Assembly (NCBI GenBank): GCA_042217615.1
Contig: JBDGSI010000042.1
Span: forward strand, 1 to 13,948
Length of the DNA stretch: 13,948 nt
From: JBDGSM01 sp042217615
GTDB lineage: Archaea; Nanohalarchaeota; Nanosalinia; Nanosalinales; Nanosalinaceae
Direction: 5' to 3'
Part shown: positions 1 through 6,239 of the stretch, piece by piece
How positions within the stretch are numbered: the stretch's first letter is position 1
Layout of the letters: every line of letters starts with the position of its first letter
Made by a program: the position numbers and the translations under genes
The notes under the pieces: model-generated
The model's database searches: none
What the model was told of the DNA's origin: nothing
Seen by the model: the letters and a program-made list of their open reading frames with translations, nothing else

Positions 1-54
1 CAGGGATACAGTTTCCCGGAGGATAAAGCGTCCACCTGTGGTTGCCGAGTTCAT
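1..54 (-). CDS. 5' end of an unidentified gene leaving the left edge
   Basis: Reading leftwards from an ATG at 54-52, 18 codons stay open to the window edge and begin MNSATTGGRFILRETVSL. A TTTAAA box (77-82) is centred about 26 nt before the ATG, the spacing expected for a leaderless archaeal transcript; this is the main support, because 18 codons are too few to identify a family. The gene would follow the M20 peptidase on the same strand with its own promoter in the 51-base gap. It could also be a chance open stretch. No function is proposed. Confidence 0.35.
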   Translation of the reverse strand, partial: MNSATTGGRFILRETVSL

Positions 55-76
55 ATCTTTCCTTTTCTGAGGAAAG

Positions 77-82
77 TTTAAA
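77..82 (-). promoter_or_regulatory. TATA box for the left-edge gene
   Basis: TTTAAA centred about 26 nt upstream of the ATG at 54. The A6 run at 80-85 reads as T6 on the minus strand and could also end transcription of the M20 peptidase gene, whose stop codon is at 108-106. Confidence 0.4.
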
Positions 83-105
83 AAAGAATCTGTATTTGAG
101 GCCTT

Positions 106-1212
106 CTATGTTTTCTCTTTCTCTACTTTTTGAATGAATTTTCTGAGGGAGTTGTGGAAGGCCTTGAGTTTTGAAGTGTCGAGGTATTCGTCTGGGGCGT
201 GCCAGTTGTAGCCTTTTGGTCCGAATACTACGCCAGGAATGTTTTTAGAGGTCAGGAATCTGACGTCGCTTCCCCAGTCTTTCTTTGTTAGTTCTACTTT
301 TTCTTCTGTTGCTTCTTCTGCTGCTGTTTTCAGTTTCTGTATGTAAGGGTTTTGTTTTTCATTGTCTACCATAGGTTCGTTGAGGAGGACTTCTTCTACT
401 TCAACTCCTTCTACTGCTTTAATGTCTTCCAGTACTTCTTTGGAAGGATATTCGTTGGAGCATCTGATATCTAGTTTCATCATTGCTTCTCCGGGTATTT
501 GATTGGTTGCTTCACCTGCTTCTATGATTCCCAGGTTACATGTTGTGTCCCAGGTTCTTTTCTCTGGATCCGGGAATAAAGGCTTTATCTCGTTTTGATA
601 TTTGTCAATCAGTTTTTCAGCTGCGTTTTCGCCTTTCCATGGAGCGGAGCCGTGTCCGCTTCTTCCTTCAGCAGTTATCTTCAGTTGGAGGACGCCTTTC
701 TGTTTTATACCTATGTCAAGGTTTCCCTCGGTTTTGTTAGGTTCTGCGCTGATTGCAAAATCTGCTCTGTAGTTTTCTTCATTCAGAAGATGTCCGATAC
801 CGTTGAAACCTCCTATTTCCTCATCTGTTACAATCATTAATGCGATATCCGGTTTTTCCTCTCTGAACTCTTTCATCAGTTTCATCATGCTGGCTACGCC
901 GGACTTCATATCTGCCGTCCCTCTTCCATACAGCTTTTCACCTTCCCTCTCTAGGGCGAAGGTTTCTTCATCTGCTTCTACAACGTCGATATGTCCATGA
1001 AGCAGTACTTCCGGGCTTTTAGTATCTGTGAAGGATACAACAAGAGATTCTTTGTTCTCGCTCTCGTATCTTCTTGTAACAAAGTCGCTGTCAGAGTAGT
1101 AGTCTTCGATAAAGTCAAGACATTTTTTCATCTCCTGTTTGTTTCCTTTAACGGTTTTAAACTTGCAAAGCTGTTCAGTGAGCTCTAGAAGTTCTTCTTT
1201 ACTTTCTTCCAT
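106..1212 (-). CDS. M20 family metallopeptidase (ArgE/DapE/carboxypeptidase-type deacylase)
   Basis: A 368-residue cytoplasmic di-zinc amidohydrolase of the M20 family (acetylornithine deacetylase, succinyl-diaminopimelate desuccinylase, LysK and related dipeptidases). The expected metal and catalytic residues are present in order: H74 and D76 in HIDVV, bridging D101 in GTADMKSG, general base E131 and ligand E132 in TDEEIGG, E157 in ISAEPN, and H338 in WHAPDE. SGHGS with H187 marks the inserted dimerisation (lid) domain, and the length is normal. The ATG is at 1212-1210; a TTATACT box (1236-1242) lies about 27 nt upstream and GGAGA lies between them. The upstream GNAT gene ends 53 bases before it on the same strand, so a shared transcript is possible. 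Substrate cannot be fixed from sequence; with no biosynthetic neighbours, peptide or N-acyl amino-acid hydrolysis is as likely as arginine or lysine biosynthesis. Confidence 0.9.
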   Translation of the reverse strand: MEESKEELLELTEQLCKFKTVKGNKQEMKKCLDFIEDYYSDSDFVTRRYESENKESLVVSFTDTKSPEVLLHGHIDVVEADEETFALEREGEKLYGRGTADMKSGVASMMKLMKEFREEKPDIALMIVTDEEIGGFNGIGHLLNEENYRADFAISAEPNKTEGNLDIGIKQKGVLQLKITAEGRSGHGSAPWKGENAAEKLIDKYQNEIKPLFPDPEKRTWDTTCNLGIIEAGEATNQIPGEAMMKLDIRCSNEYPSKEVLEDIKAVEGVEVEEVLLNEPMVDNEKQNPYIQKLKTAAEEATEEKVELTKKDWGSDVRFLTSKNIPGVVFGPKGYNWHAPDEYLDTSKLKAFHNSLRKFIQKVEKEKT

Positions 1213-1235
1213 TTTTTACCAGGTCTCCTGTACAA

Positions 1236-1242
1236 AGTATAA
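1236..1242 (-). promoter_or_regulatory. TATA box for the M20 peptidase gene
   Basis: TTATACT on the minus strand, centred about 27 nt before the ATG at 1212. It suggests that the peptidase gene can be transcribed independently of the GNAT gene upstream. Confidence 0.4.
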
Positions 1243-1265
1243 CTGTAAGGCCTTGAATAGGTTTT

Positions 1266-2351
1266 TCAGGATTCTATCCTTACATCATGTACTTTTGTGC
1301 CTGAGAAGTTTTGAGTGTTTTCAACTCTAGCATCAAGGCCTGGAGTTTCTTGTATGATTTGATAGGTGTCTTCTGTCACCTGTCGTTTCCATTCTTCTTC
1401 AGGCATTGCTTGGAGGCCTAAAACATCGCTGGAAGCATTGTTCATTCCATCTGGTTGGAAACGTTCAAAGGTGAAGCCCATATCCATAAACTCTTCAGTT
1501 AAAGAGGCAGTTGAAGGATGGTTTGCATTCAAGGATACTCCTACCCAGTCGTACTGCGGATCATTTTCTACAGCTTCTACCTTGCTCACTAGTTCCTGGT
1601 AATCTACAATACTTTCTCCCTGGACCGGTTCCTGGCCTATAGGGACAGCTTCTATTTTGGCCATATCAAAATCCGGTATCTCCTTCTTTTTGAAGTCGAA
1701 GTATTGATCCTTTCCACCCTTGTCTTGAATAACTGTTCTGTCAACGCCATGGCCTTCCAAATTCTCTAAGGCTTGATCCACGGCACCGGTGAGAGCCCCT
1801 GTCACGTAAACCTCTCCTTCTTCAGAGAAGTCTCCGTCCACCATGAAAGCTGTGGACTCCCTTCCTTTTCCATCATACGTTACAAAATGCTTCAAAAACC
1901 CGTATCCTACAGGAACATAGCCCATATCTTGTTTAGCTTTCTGAGTCTTTGCCTCACCATTTGAGACACAGACAGAATACCTATTCTGTCCTTTATCGAC
2001 TGCTGCACCGTCTGCTTTTTCAAGAACCTTTCTGAAGAATGATTCGCCGTCCAAGTCTTCACCTCTATAATCCGGATGCACCATCTCAGACTTTATCTCA
2101 GACCAACCACCTTCATGACTGGCCGCAGCCACAGCTACCGCTTCACCACCATCCCTAACCACGAAAATTTCCTCATCAGGCACTTCACCTCTCTCAATCG
2201 ACTGATGCATACCAATAATCTGATCCATCAAATCCTCTTCATCTACAAAGTTACCATAGTAAGTATCGTACTCATCTTCAAACATTCCAACTATATCTCC
2301 TGTATCTCCTCGCCGCGCATACCCCACATTTACGGCCTCAGCAGACGACAT
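1266..2351 (-). CDS. GNAT-like N-acetyltransferase with a long C-terminal extension
   Basis: A 361-residue acidic protein. The N-terminal half looks like a GNAT acetyltransferase: residues 62-80 form beta strands, and VHPDYRGEDLDG (91-102) matches the acetyl-CoA pyrophosphate-binding motif A (R/Q-x-x-G-x-G/A type), followed by an amphipathic helix. Around 127-150 a VSN...MGYVPVGY stretch resembles GNAT motif B. A similar pattern (SLNANHP...MGFTFERF, about 273-298) recurs in the C-terminal half, hinting at a degenerate second GNAT-like domain. The ATG at 2351-2349 is chosen because AGGTG sits five bases upstream; the frame stays open upstream to a TTG at 2384 that would add 11 residues. Acceptor substrate is unknown. 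Family call is fairly secure, function is not. Confidence 0.7.
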   Translation of the reverse strand: MSSAEAVNVGYARRGDTGDIVGMFEDEYDTYYGNFVDEEDLMDQIIGMHQSIERGEVPDEEIFVVRDGGEAVAVAAASHEGGWSEIKSEMVHPDYRGEDLDGESFFRKVLEKADGAAVDKGQNRYSVCVSNGEAKTQKAKQDMGYVPVGYGFLKHFVTYDGKGRESTAFMVDGDFSEEGEVYVTGALTGAVDQALENLEGHGVDRTVIQDKGGKDQYFDFKKKEIPDFDMAKIEAVPIGQEPVQGESIVDYQELVSKVEAVENDPQYDWVGVSLNANHPSTASLTEEFMDMGFTFERFQPDGMNNASSDVLGLQAMPEEEWKRQVTEDTYQIIQETPGLDARVENTQNFSGTKVHDVRIES

Positions 2352-2480
2352 AAGAACACCTAAAGGCCTTTTTTCTAGATTCAAAGATTTTGAAAGCTGT
2401 TCTATCTTGTACTGTTTGCATGGCGTTGTTTTGTGTCATTTTTGTATCACATTGGAATAGGAAGAAGCTTTCCTCGCCTG

Positions 2481-2493
2481 TCTAAGACTTAGA
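2481..2493. repeat. perfect inverted repeat TCTAAG-A-CTTAGA
   Basis: A 6+1+6 dyad lying about 130 bases upstream of the GNAT start. It could be a protein-binding site; position relative to a promoter is not established, and it may be chance. Confidence 0.35.
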
Positions 2494-2521
2494 AAGCAAG
2501 AAAGACTATTTCAGAATTAGC

Positions 2522-2574
2522 AGCAGATGCAGATTCAGCAGAACCAAAGATAGCAGATTGTCAAGTTTAGCAGA
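2522..2574. repeat. AGCAGA hexamer cluster at about 15-base spacing
   Basis: AGCAGA starts at 2522, 2537, 2552 and 2569, with a near copy TGCAGA at 2528. Spacings are 15, 15 and 17 bases. The second and fourth copies are followed by similar bases (AGCAGAACCAAAG and AGCAGAACTGAAAG). The units are too degenerate and short for a CRISPR array. Confidence 0.4.
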
Positions 2575-2599
2575 ACTGAAAGCCGGTGAAAGATTTGAT

Positions 2600-2689
2600 C
2601 TAAGCCTTTCTATACTGCAGAACGCGTCCACCCATGGTTGACTGAATAAGGCCTGTTATACTATGCCCTTCTGTATTTCCTGTGGACAT
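2600..2689 (-). CDS. possible 29-codon small ORF with its own TATA box
   Basis: An ATG at 2689-2687 opens 29 codons ending TAG at 2602-2600; the peptide starts MSTGNTEGHSITGL and ends GGRVLQYRKA. An AT-rich TATA-like sequence (2714-2720) is centred about 28 nt before the ATG, which fits a leaderless start. A 17-base segment at 2624-2640 matches 15 of 17 bases at 28-44, inside the left-edge gene and in the same reading frame (ATTGGR versus STMGGR). The promoter spacing and that match are the only support; it may instead be the 5' part of a non-coding transcript, or chance. No function is proposed. Confidence 0.25.
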   Translation of the reverse strand: MSTGNTEGHSITGLIQSTMGGRVLQYRKA

Positions 2690-2713
2690 GAAGCTATCTT
2701 TGCTTCTTTTATT

Positions 2714-2720
2714 TTTATAA
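2714..2720 (-). promoter_or_regulatory. TATA-like box downstream of radB
   Basis: The minus strand reads TATTTATAAAAATAAAAG over about 2707-2724, just after the radB stop codon. It could start a transcript at about 2690 covering the 29-codon ORF and possibly the GNAT gene. Confidence 0.35.
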
Positions 2721-2746
2721 ATAGCAGGGTTGGAGCGCCGGCTTGT

Positions 2747-3433
2747 TTAGAATAGGCTCTGGTCTGTTTTTTGGAGGCCTTGATTGGTTATTTTGAAGTA
2801 GGTGTTTTCGCCTTGCGGCATTGATCTGTGTTTGGTTATTTCGAGTTTTCTGACGTTTTCTTCTTTGTTTGATAGTTTGAGCAGGCATTTGCTCCAGTAT
2901 TTAGGTACGTCTCGTCCTACAAGCTCCAGTTCTTCTTCATCGAAGCTTGTGTAGACCTGGTTAGTCACCACTACAGGTATATTGTGTTTTCTAGCTATTT
3001 TGGACAGGTCTGAGAACTGTTGTGATAACTGGTTGTTTATTTCTGAGGCATTGTCTCCGTTCACCTGTAAACGGTAGAGAGAGACTGCTGAGTCCACCAC
3101 TACTAATTTGATATCCTTTTCTTCCACATAGTCCGGTAGAGAGCTAATTGCTTCTTCCTGTTGTTTGAAGTCAAGAGGTTCTTTCATCTTAACCTTTTCT
3201 AAGGCCTTTTCGTCTGCTATCTGAAGAAATCTTTCAGGTGAGAACCCTGCTTCTGTGTCGATGTAGGCTATGTTTTCTCCTTTTTTTGTTACCTGTGCTG
3301 CAAGCTGTATTGCGAAGTTGGTTTTCCCTGAACCCGATTCTCCGTACACGTTTGTGATTATGCCTTTCTCCACTCCCCCTTTCAAGAGTTCGTCTATGGA
3401 TTCACATCCTGTTGACAGCCTGTCTATCTTCAC
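2747..3433 (-). CDS. radB: DNA repair and recombination protein RadB
   Basis: A 228-residue archaeal RecA/RadA paralogue, an ATP-binding accessory protein of homologous recombination that assists RadA. The N-terminal STGCESIDELLKGGV leads into Walker A GESGSGKT (31-38), then YIDTE (58-61), Walker B LVVVDS (110-115), and the VVTNQVY loop (155-161). It lacks the N-terminal helix-hairpin-helix domain of RadA, as RadB does, and the length is typical. The start is GTG at 3433; a stop codon lies three codons upstream, so no longer start is possible. A TATA box (3457-3463) about 27 nt upstream and no Shine-Dalgarno suggest a leaderless mRNA. It is divergent from the cdc48 operon, sharing a 127-base promoter region. 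Confidence 0.93.
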   Translation of the reverse strand: MKIDRLSTGCESIDELLKGGVEKGIITNVYGESGSGKTNFAIQLAAQVTKKGENIAYIDTEAGFSPERFLQIADEKALEKVKMKEPLDFKQQEEAISSLPDYVEEKDIKLVVVDSAVSLYRLQVNGDNASEINNQLSQQFSDLSKIARKHNIPVVVTNQVYTSFDEEELELVGRDVPKYWSKCLLKLSNKEENVRKLEITKHRSMPQGENTYFKITNQGLQKTDQSLF

Positions 3434-3456
3434 ACTGCATTAAACTGCTGTGAAAT

Positions 3457-3463
3457 CTTTTAT
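3457..3463 (-). promoter_or_regulatory. TATA box for radB
   Basis: ATAAAAG on the minus strand, 23 nt from its 3' end to the GTG start, placing transcription initiation at or next to the start codon. Confidence 0.55.
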
Positions 3464-3529
3464 CATTCGAGGCCCTTCAAACGGGAGGAGTATTTCCTGA
3501 ACTTTTTTTACTGACATAAATAAAAAAGA

Positions 3530-3535
3530 TTTAAA
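3530..3535 (+). promoter_or_regulatory. TATA box for the 111-aa gene/cdc48 operon
   Basis: TTTAAA preceded by a purine-rich AAAAAAGA element that could act as BRE. It is centred about 28 nt before the ATG at 3561, predicting a leaderless or nearly leaderless message. Confidence 0.6.
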
Positions 3536-3545
3536 GGTTCAGCAC

Positions 3546-3559
3546 CAGTAAATTTACTG
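3546..3559. promoter_or_regulatory. 14-nt perfect palindrome, candidate operator
   Basis: CAGTAAATTTACTG is fully self-complementary. It ends one base before the start codon at 3561 and would cover the predicted transcription start, a place where a bound repressor blocks initiation. A further TTTACTG half-site occurs at 3507-3513 upstream of the TATA box. Confidence 0.5.
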
Positions 3560-3560
3560 T

Positions 3561-3896
3561 ATGGCCGAAGAGTCAGCCACACTTTTGACTTACAGGACTC
3601 AGAAAGAAAATTTTGAGTCAGTTTATGAACGGAATAAGTTCTACAGAGGCCTCTTTGGCTATACTCAGACGGTGAAACGTAACGGTAAGAGATATGAATA
3701 CGAGAAAGATGGTTTAATGGATGAAATACCTCATCTAAGGATTGATGATTCTGTATTCATAGTTCCTGAAGAAGCAGCAGACCGCGTAGTTGAATACTTC
3801 GAAGAATGGGGAGAAAAAGTCTCATACCACTGTTTTACAGTACTTATCGACGAGAAAGAAATACTTGACAAAATACAGGAAGAAGGTGAAAACTAA
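3561..3896 (+). CDS. unrecognised acidic 111-aa protein, first gene of the cdc48 operon
   Basis: I do not recognise the family. The protein is soluble (no membrane segment or signal peptide), with an N-terminal YRTQKENFESVYERNK helix, a central RGLFGYTQTVKRNGKRYEYEKDGLMDEI segment with aromatic and basic residues, a short hydrophobic strand (VFIVPEE), and a helix-strand tail (VVEYFEEWGEKVSYHCFTVLID). The mix of basic centre and acidic ends could suit nucleic-acid or protein binding, but that is a guess. It starts at ATG 3561 behind a TATA box and ends one base before cdc48, whose ribosome-binding site lies within its last codons, so the two are almost certainly co-transcribed and translationally coupled. 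A role with Cdc48 or as an autoregulator is possible. Confidence 0.8.
   Translation: MAEESATLLTYRTQKENFESVYERNKFYRGLFGYTQTVKRNGKRYEYEKDGLMDEIPHLRIDDSVFIVPEEAADRVVEYFEEWGEKVSYHCFTVLIDEKEILDKIQEEGEN
3885..3889 (+). promoter_or_regulatory. Shine-Dalgarno site of cdc48
   Basis: GGTGA, matching the archaeal 16S 3' end, eight bases before the ATG at 3898. It decides the cdc48 start over an upstream in-frame ATG at 3790 that would add 36 poorly typical residues overlapping the preceding gene. Confidence 0.7.
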
Positions 3897-3897
3897 A

Positions 3898-6180
3898 ATG
3901 GCAGACGAAGAAGATGATTCAGTCCGGCTACGTGTAGGAGAAGTTCCTCCAAACGCCCAGCAGGACGTTGGCAAAGGCATAGTACGTATAGACAGCAAAA
4001 TCATGGAAGAACTTCAGGTAAGGGAAGGAGATTCGGTAAAACTTGAAGGAAGCCACGAAACCGTGGGAAGAGTGGCCAGAAGCTATCCTGCAGATAAAGG
4101 CCTTGGAATCGCAAGGATGGATGGCTACATGCGTAAGAACGCAGGTACAAGCCTTGGGGAACATGTTGAAGTTGAAAAAGTAGAGCTTAAGGAAGCAGAG
4201 CAGATCACACTGGCTCCTGCTGAAGAAGGCGTGATGATGCAGGTTAACAACCCTAATATTTTCAAGAGAGGTCTTGTTGGAAGGCCTGTTTTGAAAGGAG
4301 ATATTGTTGTGCCGGAAGGAGGTAAGGATAATTCCCGTTCTCTGTTTGAGGACATGTTTGATGGTATGGGAGATAATTTCAGGTTCAGCTTCGGTGAGAC
4401 AAAGCTGGCTGTGGTTTCCACTAAGCCTTCCGGCCCTGTAAAGATTACTCAAGGCACTGAGATCAAGATGCGGGAGAAAGCTGTTGAGAAGCCTGGAGAA
4501 GAGTCTGTCAAGGTTCCTGAGGTTACTTACGAGGATATTGGAGGCCTTGATGAGGAGGTTCAGAAAGTGCGTGAAATGATTGAGCTTCCTTTGAAGCATC
4601 CTGAGGTTTTCCAGCAGCTTGGTATTGATGCTCCTTCAGGTGTCTTGCTTCAGGGTCCGCCTGGAACCGGTAAGACGCTTTTAGCGAAGGCTGTTGCAAA
4701 TGAGGCAGATGCACAGTTCCTTTCAATCGATGGGCCTGAGATAATGTCCAAGTATTACGGCGAGTCAGAGAAACAGCTGCGGGAGAAGTTCGATGAGGCC
4801 CGTGAAGGAGAGCCGGCAATAATCTTCATAGATGAGATAGATGCTATAGCCCCTGAGAGAGGGGATGCTGGAGGAGAAGTGGAGCGAAGAGTGGTCGCCA
4901 CACTTCTAAGCGAGATGGATGGCCTTGAATCACGTGAGAACGTGATAGTGATTGCAGCAACGAACCGTTCAGAGGCAATCGACCCTGCACTGCGTAGAGG
5001 CGGACGTTTCGACCGGGAGATAGAGATTGGAGTACCTAACAGAGAAGGAAGAAAAGAGATTCTACAGATCCATACCAGGAACATGCCTCTAGAAGATGAC
5101 GTAGATCTTGATGAGATCGCAGATAAGACACACGGATACGTAGGTGCAGATCTTGAGGCCTTATGTAAAGAAGCAGCCATGTCCGTCTTGAGAAATGTTC
5201 TACCTGAGATAGATATGGATGAGGAAATTCCAAGCGAGATACTGGACCAGTTAGTAGTCAACAGAGACGCGATGATAGACGGAATGAGAAACGTGGAACC
5301 AAGTCAGATGAGAGAGGTCATGGTAGAAGTCCCTCAAGTCACTTGGAACGATATAGGAGGCCTTGAAGACACCAAAGACCATTTGAAGGAGATGGTTGAA
5401 TGGCCTCAGAAATATCCGGACCGGTTCAAAGACATGGGTATCGAAGTACCGAAAGGAATCCTGATGTACGGCATGCCGGGAACAGGGAAAACCCTGCTGG
5501 CGAAAGCAGTGGCGAACGAGGCTAACGCCAACTTTATCAGCATTAAAGGCCCTGAAGTATTTTCCAAGTACGTCGGAGAGTCAGAGGAAGCTGTACGCGA
5601 AATCTTCAAGAAAGCTCGGCAGGTCGCGCCGTGCATCCTGTTCATTGATGAGATAGACGCCATCGCACCTAGAAGAGGCGGCAGAAGCAGCGATTCAGGT
5701 GTAGGAGACCGTGTGGTCAACCAGCTGCTCACCGAACTCGATGGAATCGAAAGCCTTGAAGGAGTCACAGCGATCGCAGCGACAAACAGACCTGACATGA
5801 TTGATCCAGCGATTATGAGGCCTGGAAGAATTGACAGAAATGTTGAGGTCGAGGTGCCTGATGAGGAAGCCAGGAAAAAGATTTTCGAAGTCCATACGGA
5901 AGACATGCCTCTCAGCAGCGACGTAGACCTTGACAAACTGGCTTCAATGACTGAAGGCTATGTCGGCAGCGATATAGAGTCTGTATGCAGAGAGGCAGGT
6001 ATGAACTCGCTTAGAGAAGACGTGGAAAACGGCGAGGCCTCTATGAAAGACTTTGAAGATGCTGTTGAAGATGTAAGGCCTTCTGCAACTGATGAAAACC
6101 TTGAGCAGTACAGGGCTATGACTCAGAGGATGAATGATATGGAGAACAGCAGGGAGGATTCTCCGGATTACTTCGGCTGA
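3898..6180 (+). CDS. cdc48: Cdc48/VAT-type AAA+ ATPase (p97 homologue)
   Basis: A 760-residue hexameric unfoldase that extracts and unfolds proteins for degradation and remodelling. The N domain (about 1-200) has the double-psi and Cdc48 domain-2 pattern. D1 carries Walker A GPPGTGKT (253-260), Walker B FIDEID (D312, E313), IAATN sensor 1 (352-356) and RRGGRFDR (367-373) with arginine-finger residues. D2 carries GMPGTGKT (525-532), FIDEID (D585, E586), IAATNRP and RPGRIDR (641-647). Two small deviations are visible: Met for Pro in the D2 Walker A, and Gly for the usual Pro in the D1 RRPGR. The C-terminus ends DYFG, resembling the hydrophobic-Tyr-X proteasome-docking tail (human p97 ends LYG). 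Length is normal. Second gene of an operon, with a GGTGA site. Confidence 0.96.
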   Translation: MADEEDDSVRLRVGEVPPNAQQDVGKGIVRIDSKIMEELQVREGDSVKLEGSHETVGRVARSYPADKGLGIARMDGYMRKNAGTSLGEHVEVEKVELKEAEQITLAPAEEGVMMQVNNPNIFKRGLVGRPVLKGDIVVPEGGKDNSRSLFEDMFDGMGDNFRFSFGETKLAVVSTKPSGPVKITQGTEIKMREKAVEKPGEESVKVPEVTYEDIGGLDEEVQKVREMIELPLKHPEVFQQLGIDAPSGVLLQGPPGTGKTLLAKAVANEADAQFLSIDGPEIMSKYYGESEKQLREKFDEAREGEPAIIFIDEIDAIAPERGDAGGEVERRVVATLLSEMDGLESRENVIVIAATNRSEAIDPALRRGGRFDREIEIGVPNREGRKEILQIHTRNMPLEDDVDLDEIADKTHGYVGADLEALCKEAAMSVLRNVLPEIDMDEEIPSEILDQLVVNRDAMIDGMRNVEPSQMREVMVEVPQVTWNDIGGLEDTKDHLKEMVEWPQKYPDRFKDMGIEVPKGILMYGMPGTGKTLLAKAVANEANANFISIKGPEVFSKYVGESEEAVREIFKKARQVAPCILFIDEIDAIAPRRGGRSSDSGVGDRVVNQLLTELDGIESLEGVTAIAATNRPDMIDPAIMRPGRIDRNVEVEVPDEEARKKIFEVHTEDMPLSSDVDLDKLASMTEGYVGSDIESVCREAGMNSLREDVENGEASMKDFEDAVEDVRPSATDENLEQYRAMTQRMNDMENSREDSPDYFG

Positions 6181-6208
6181 GCCAGGTAATAGCAGAGTAA
6201 CCTCGTCC

Positions 6209-6216
6209 TTTAATAA
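6209..6216 (+). promoter_or_regulatory. TATA box for the DsbA-like gene
   Basis: TTTAATAA centred about 27 nt before the ATG at 6240; no Shine-Dalgarno is visible, consistent with a leaderless mRNA. Confidence 0.5.
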
Positions 6217-6239
6217 CCCTTATTTACCTTTTATCTAAC

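Larger units (their letters stand above)
2385..2599. other. gene-poor stretch between the GNAT gene and radB
   Basis: About 215 bases with no convincing gene, tRNA or recognisable structured RNA on either strand. It contains a 13-nt inverted repeat (2481-2493) and a run of AGCAGA hexamers (2522-2574). On the plus strand 2493-2567 is open without a start codon. No clear TATA box was found at the proper distance for the GNAT gene, whose promoter should lie here. Confidence 0.5.

Noticed and set aside
1..60. tRNA or box C/D RNA in the left edge and around 2600-2640.
   Set aside because: No T-loop consensus, cloverleaf pairing or paired C and D boxes could be drawn.
2352..2384. A TTG start at 2384 extending the GNAT protein by 11 residues.
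   Set aside because: The ATG at 2351 has AGGTG at good spacing, and the extension adds nothing resembling the domain; not fully excluded.
2493..2567. Plus-strand open stretch reading LAADADSAEPKIADCQV before a stop.
   Set aside because: No ATG, GTG or TTG in frame after the preceding stop; its protein-like look comes from the AGCAGA repeats.
2522..2574. CRISPR-like array.
   Set aside because: Repeat units are only six bases and spacers about nine; there are no cas genes nearby.
3790..3897. Longer cdc48 starting at an upstream in-frame ATG (36 extra residues).
   Set aside because: The extra part is the out-of-frame reading of the 111-aa gene, is basic unlike the rest, and has no ribosome-binding site; ATG 3898 has GGTGA at eight bases.
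3928..5936. Long open frames on the minus strand inside cdc48 (ends near 3928, 4755 and 5406).
   Set aside because: They mirror the codon pattern of a certain gene, have Ser/Leu-rich low-complexity products, no promoter and no family features.
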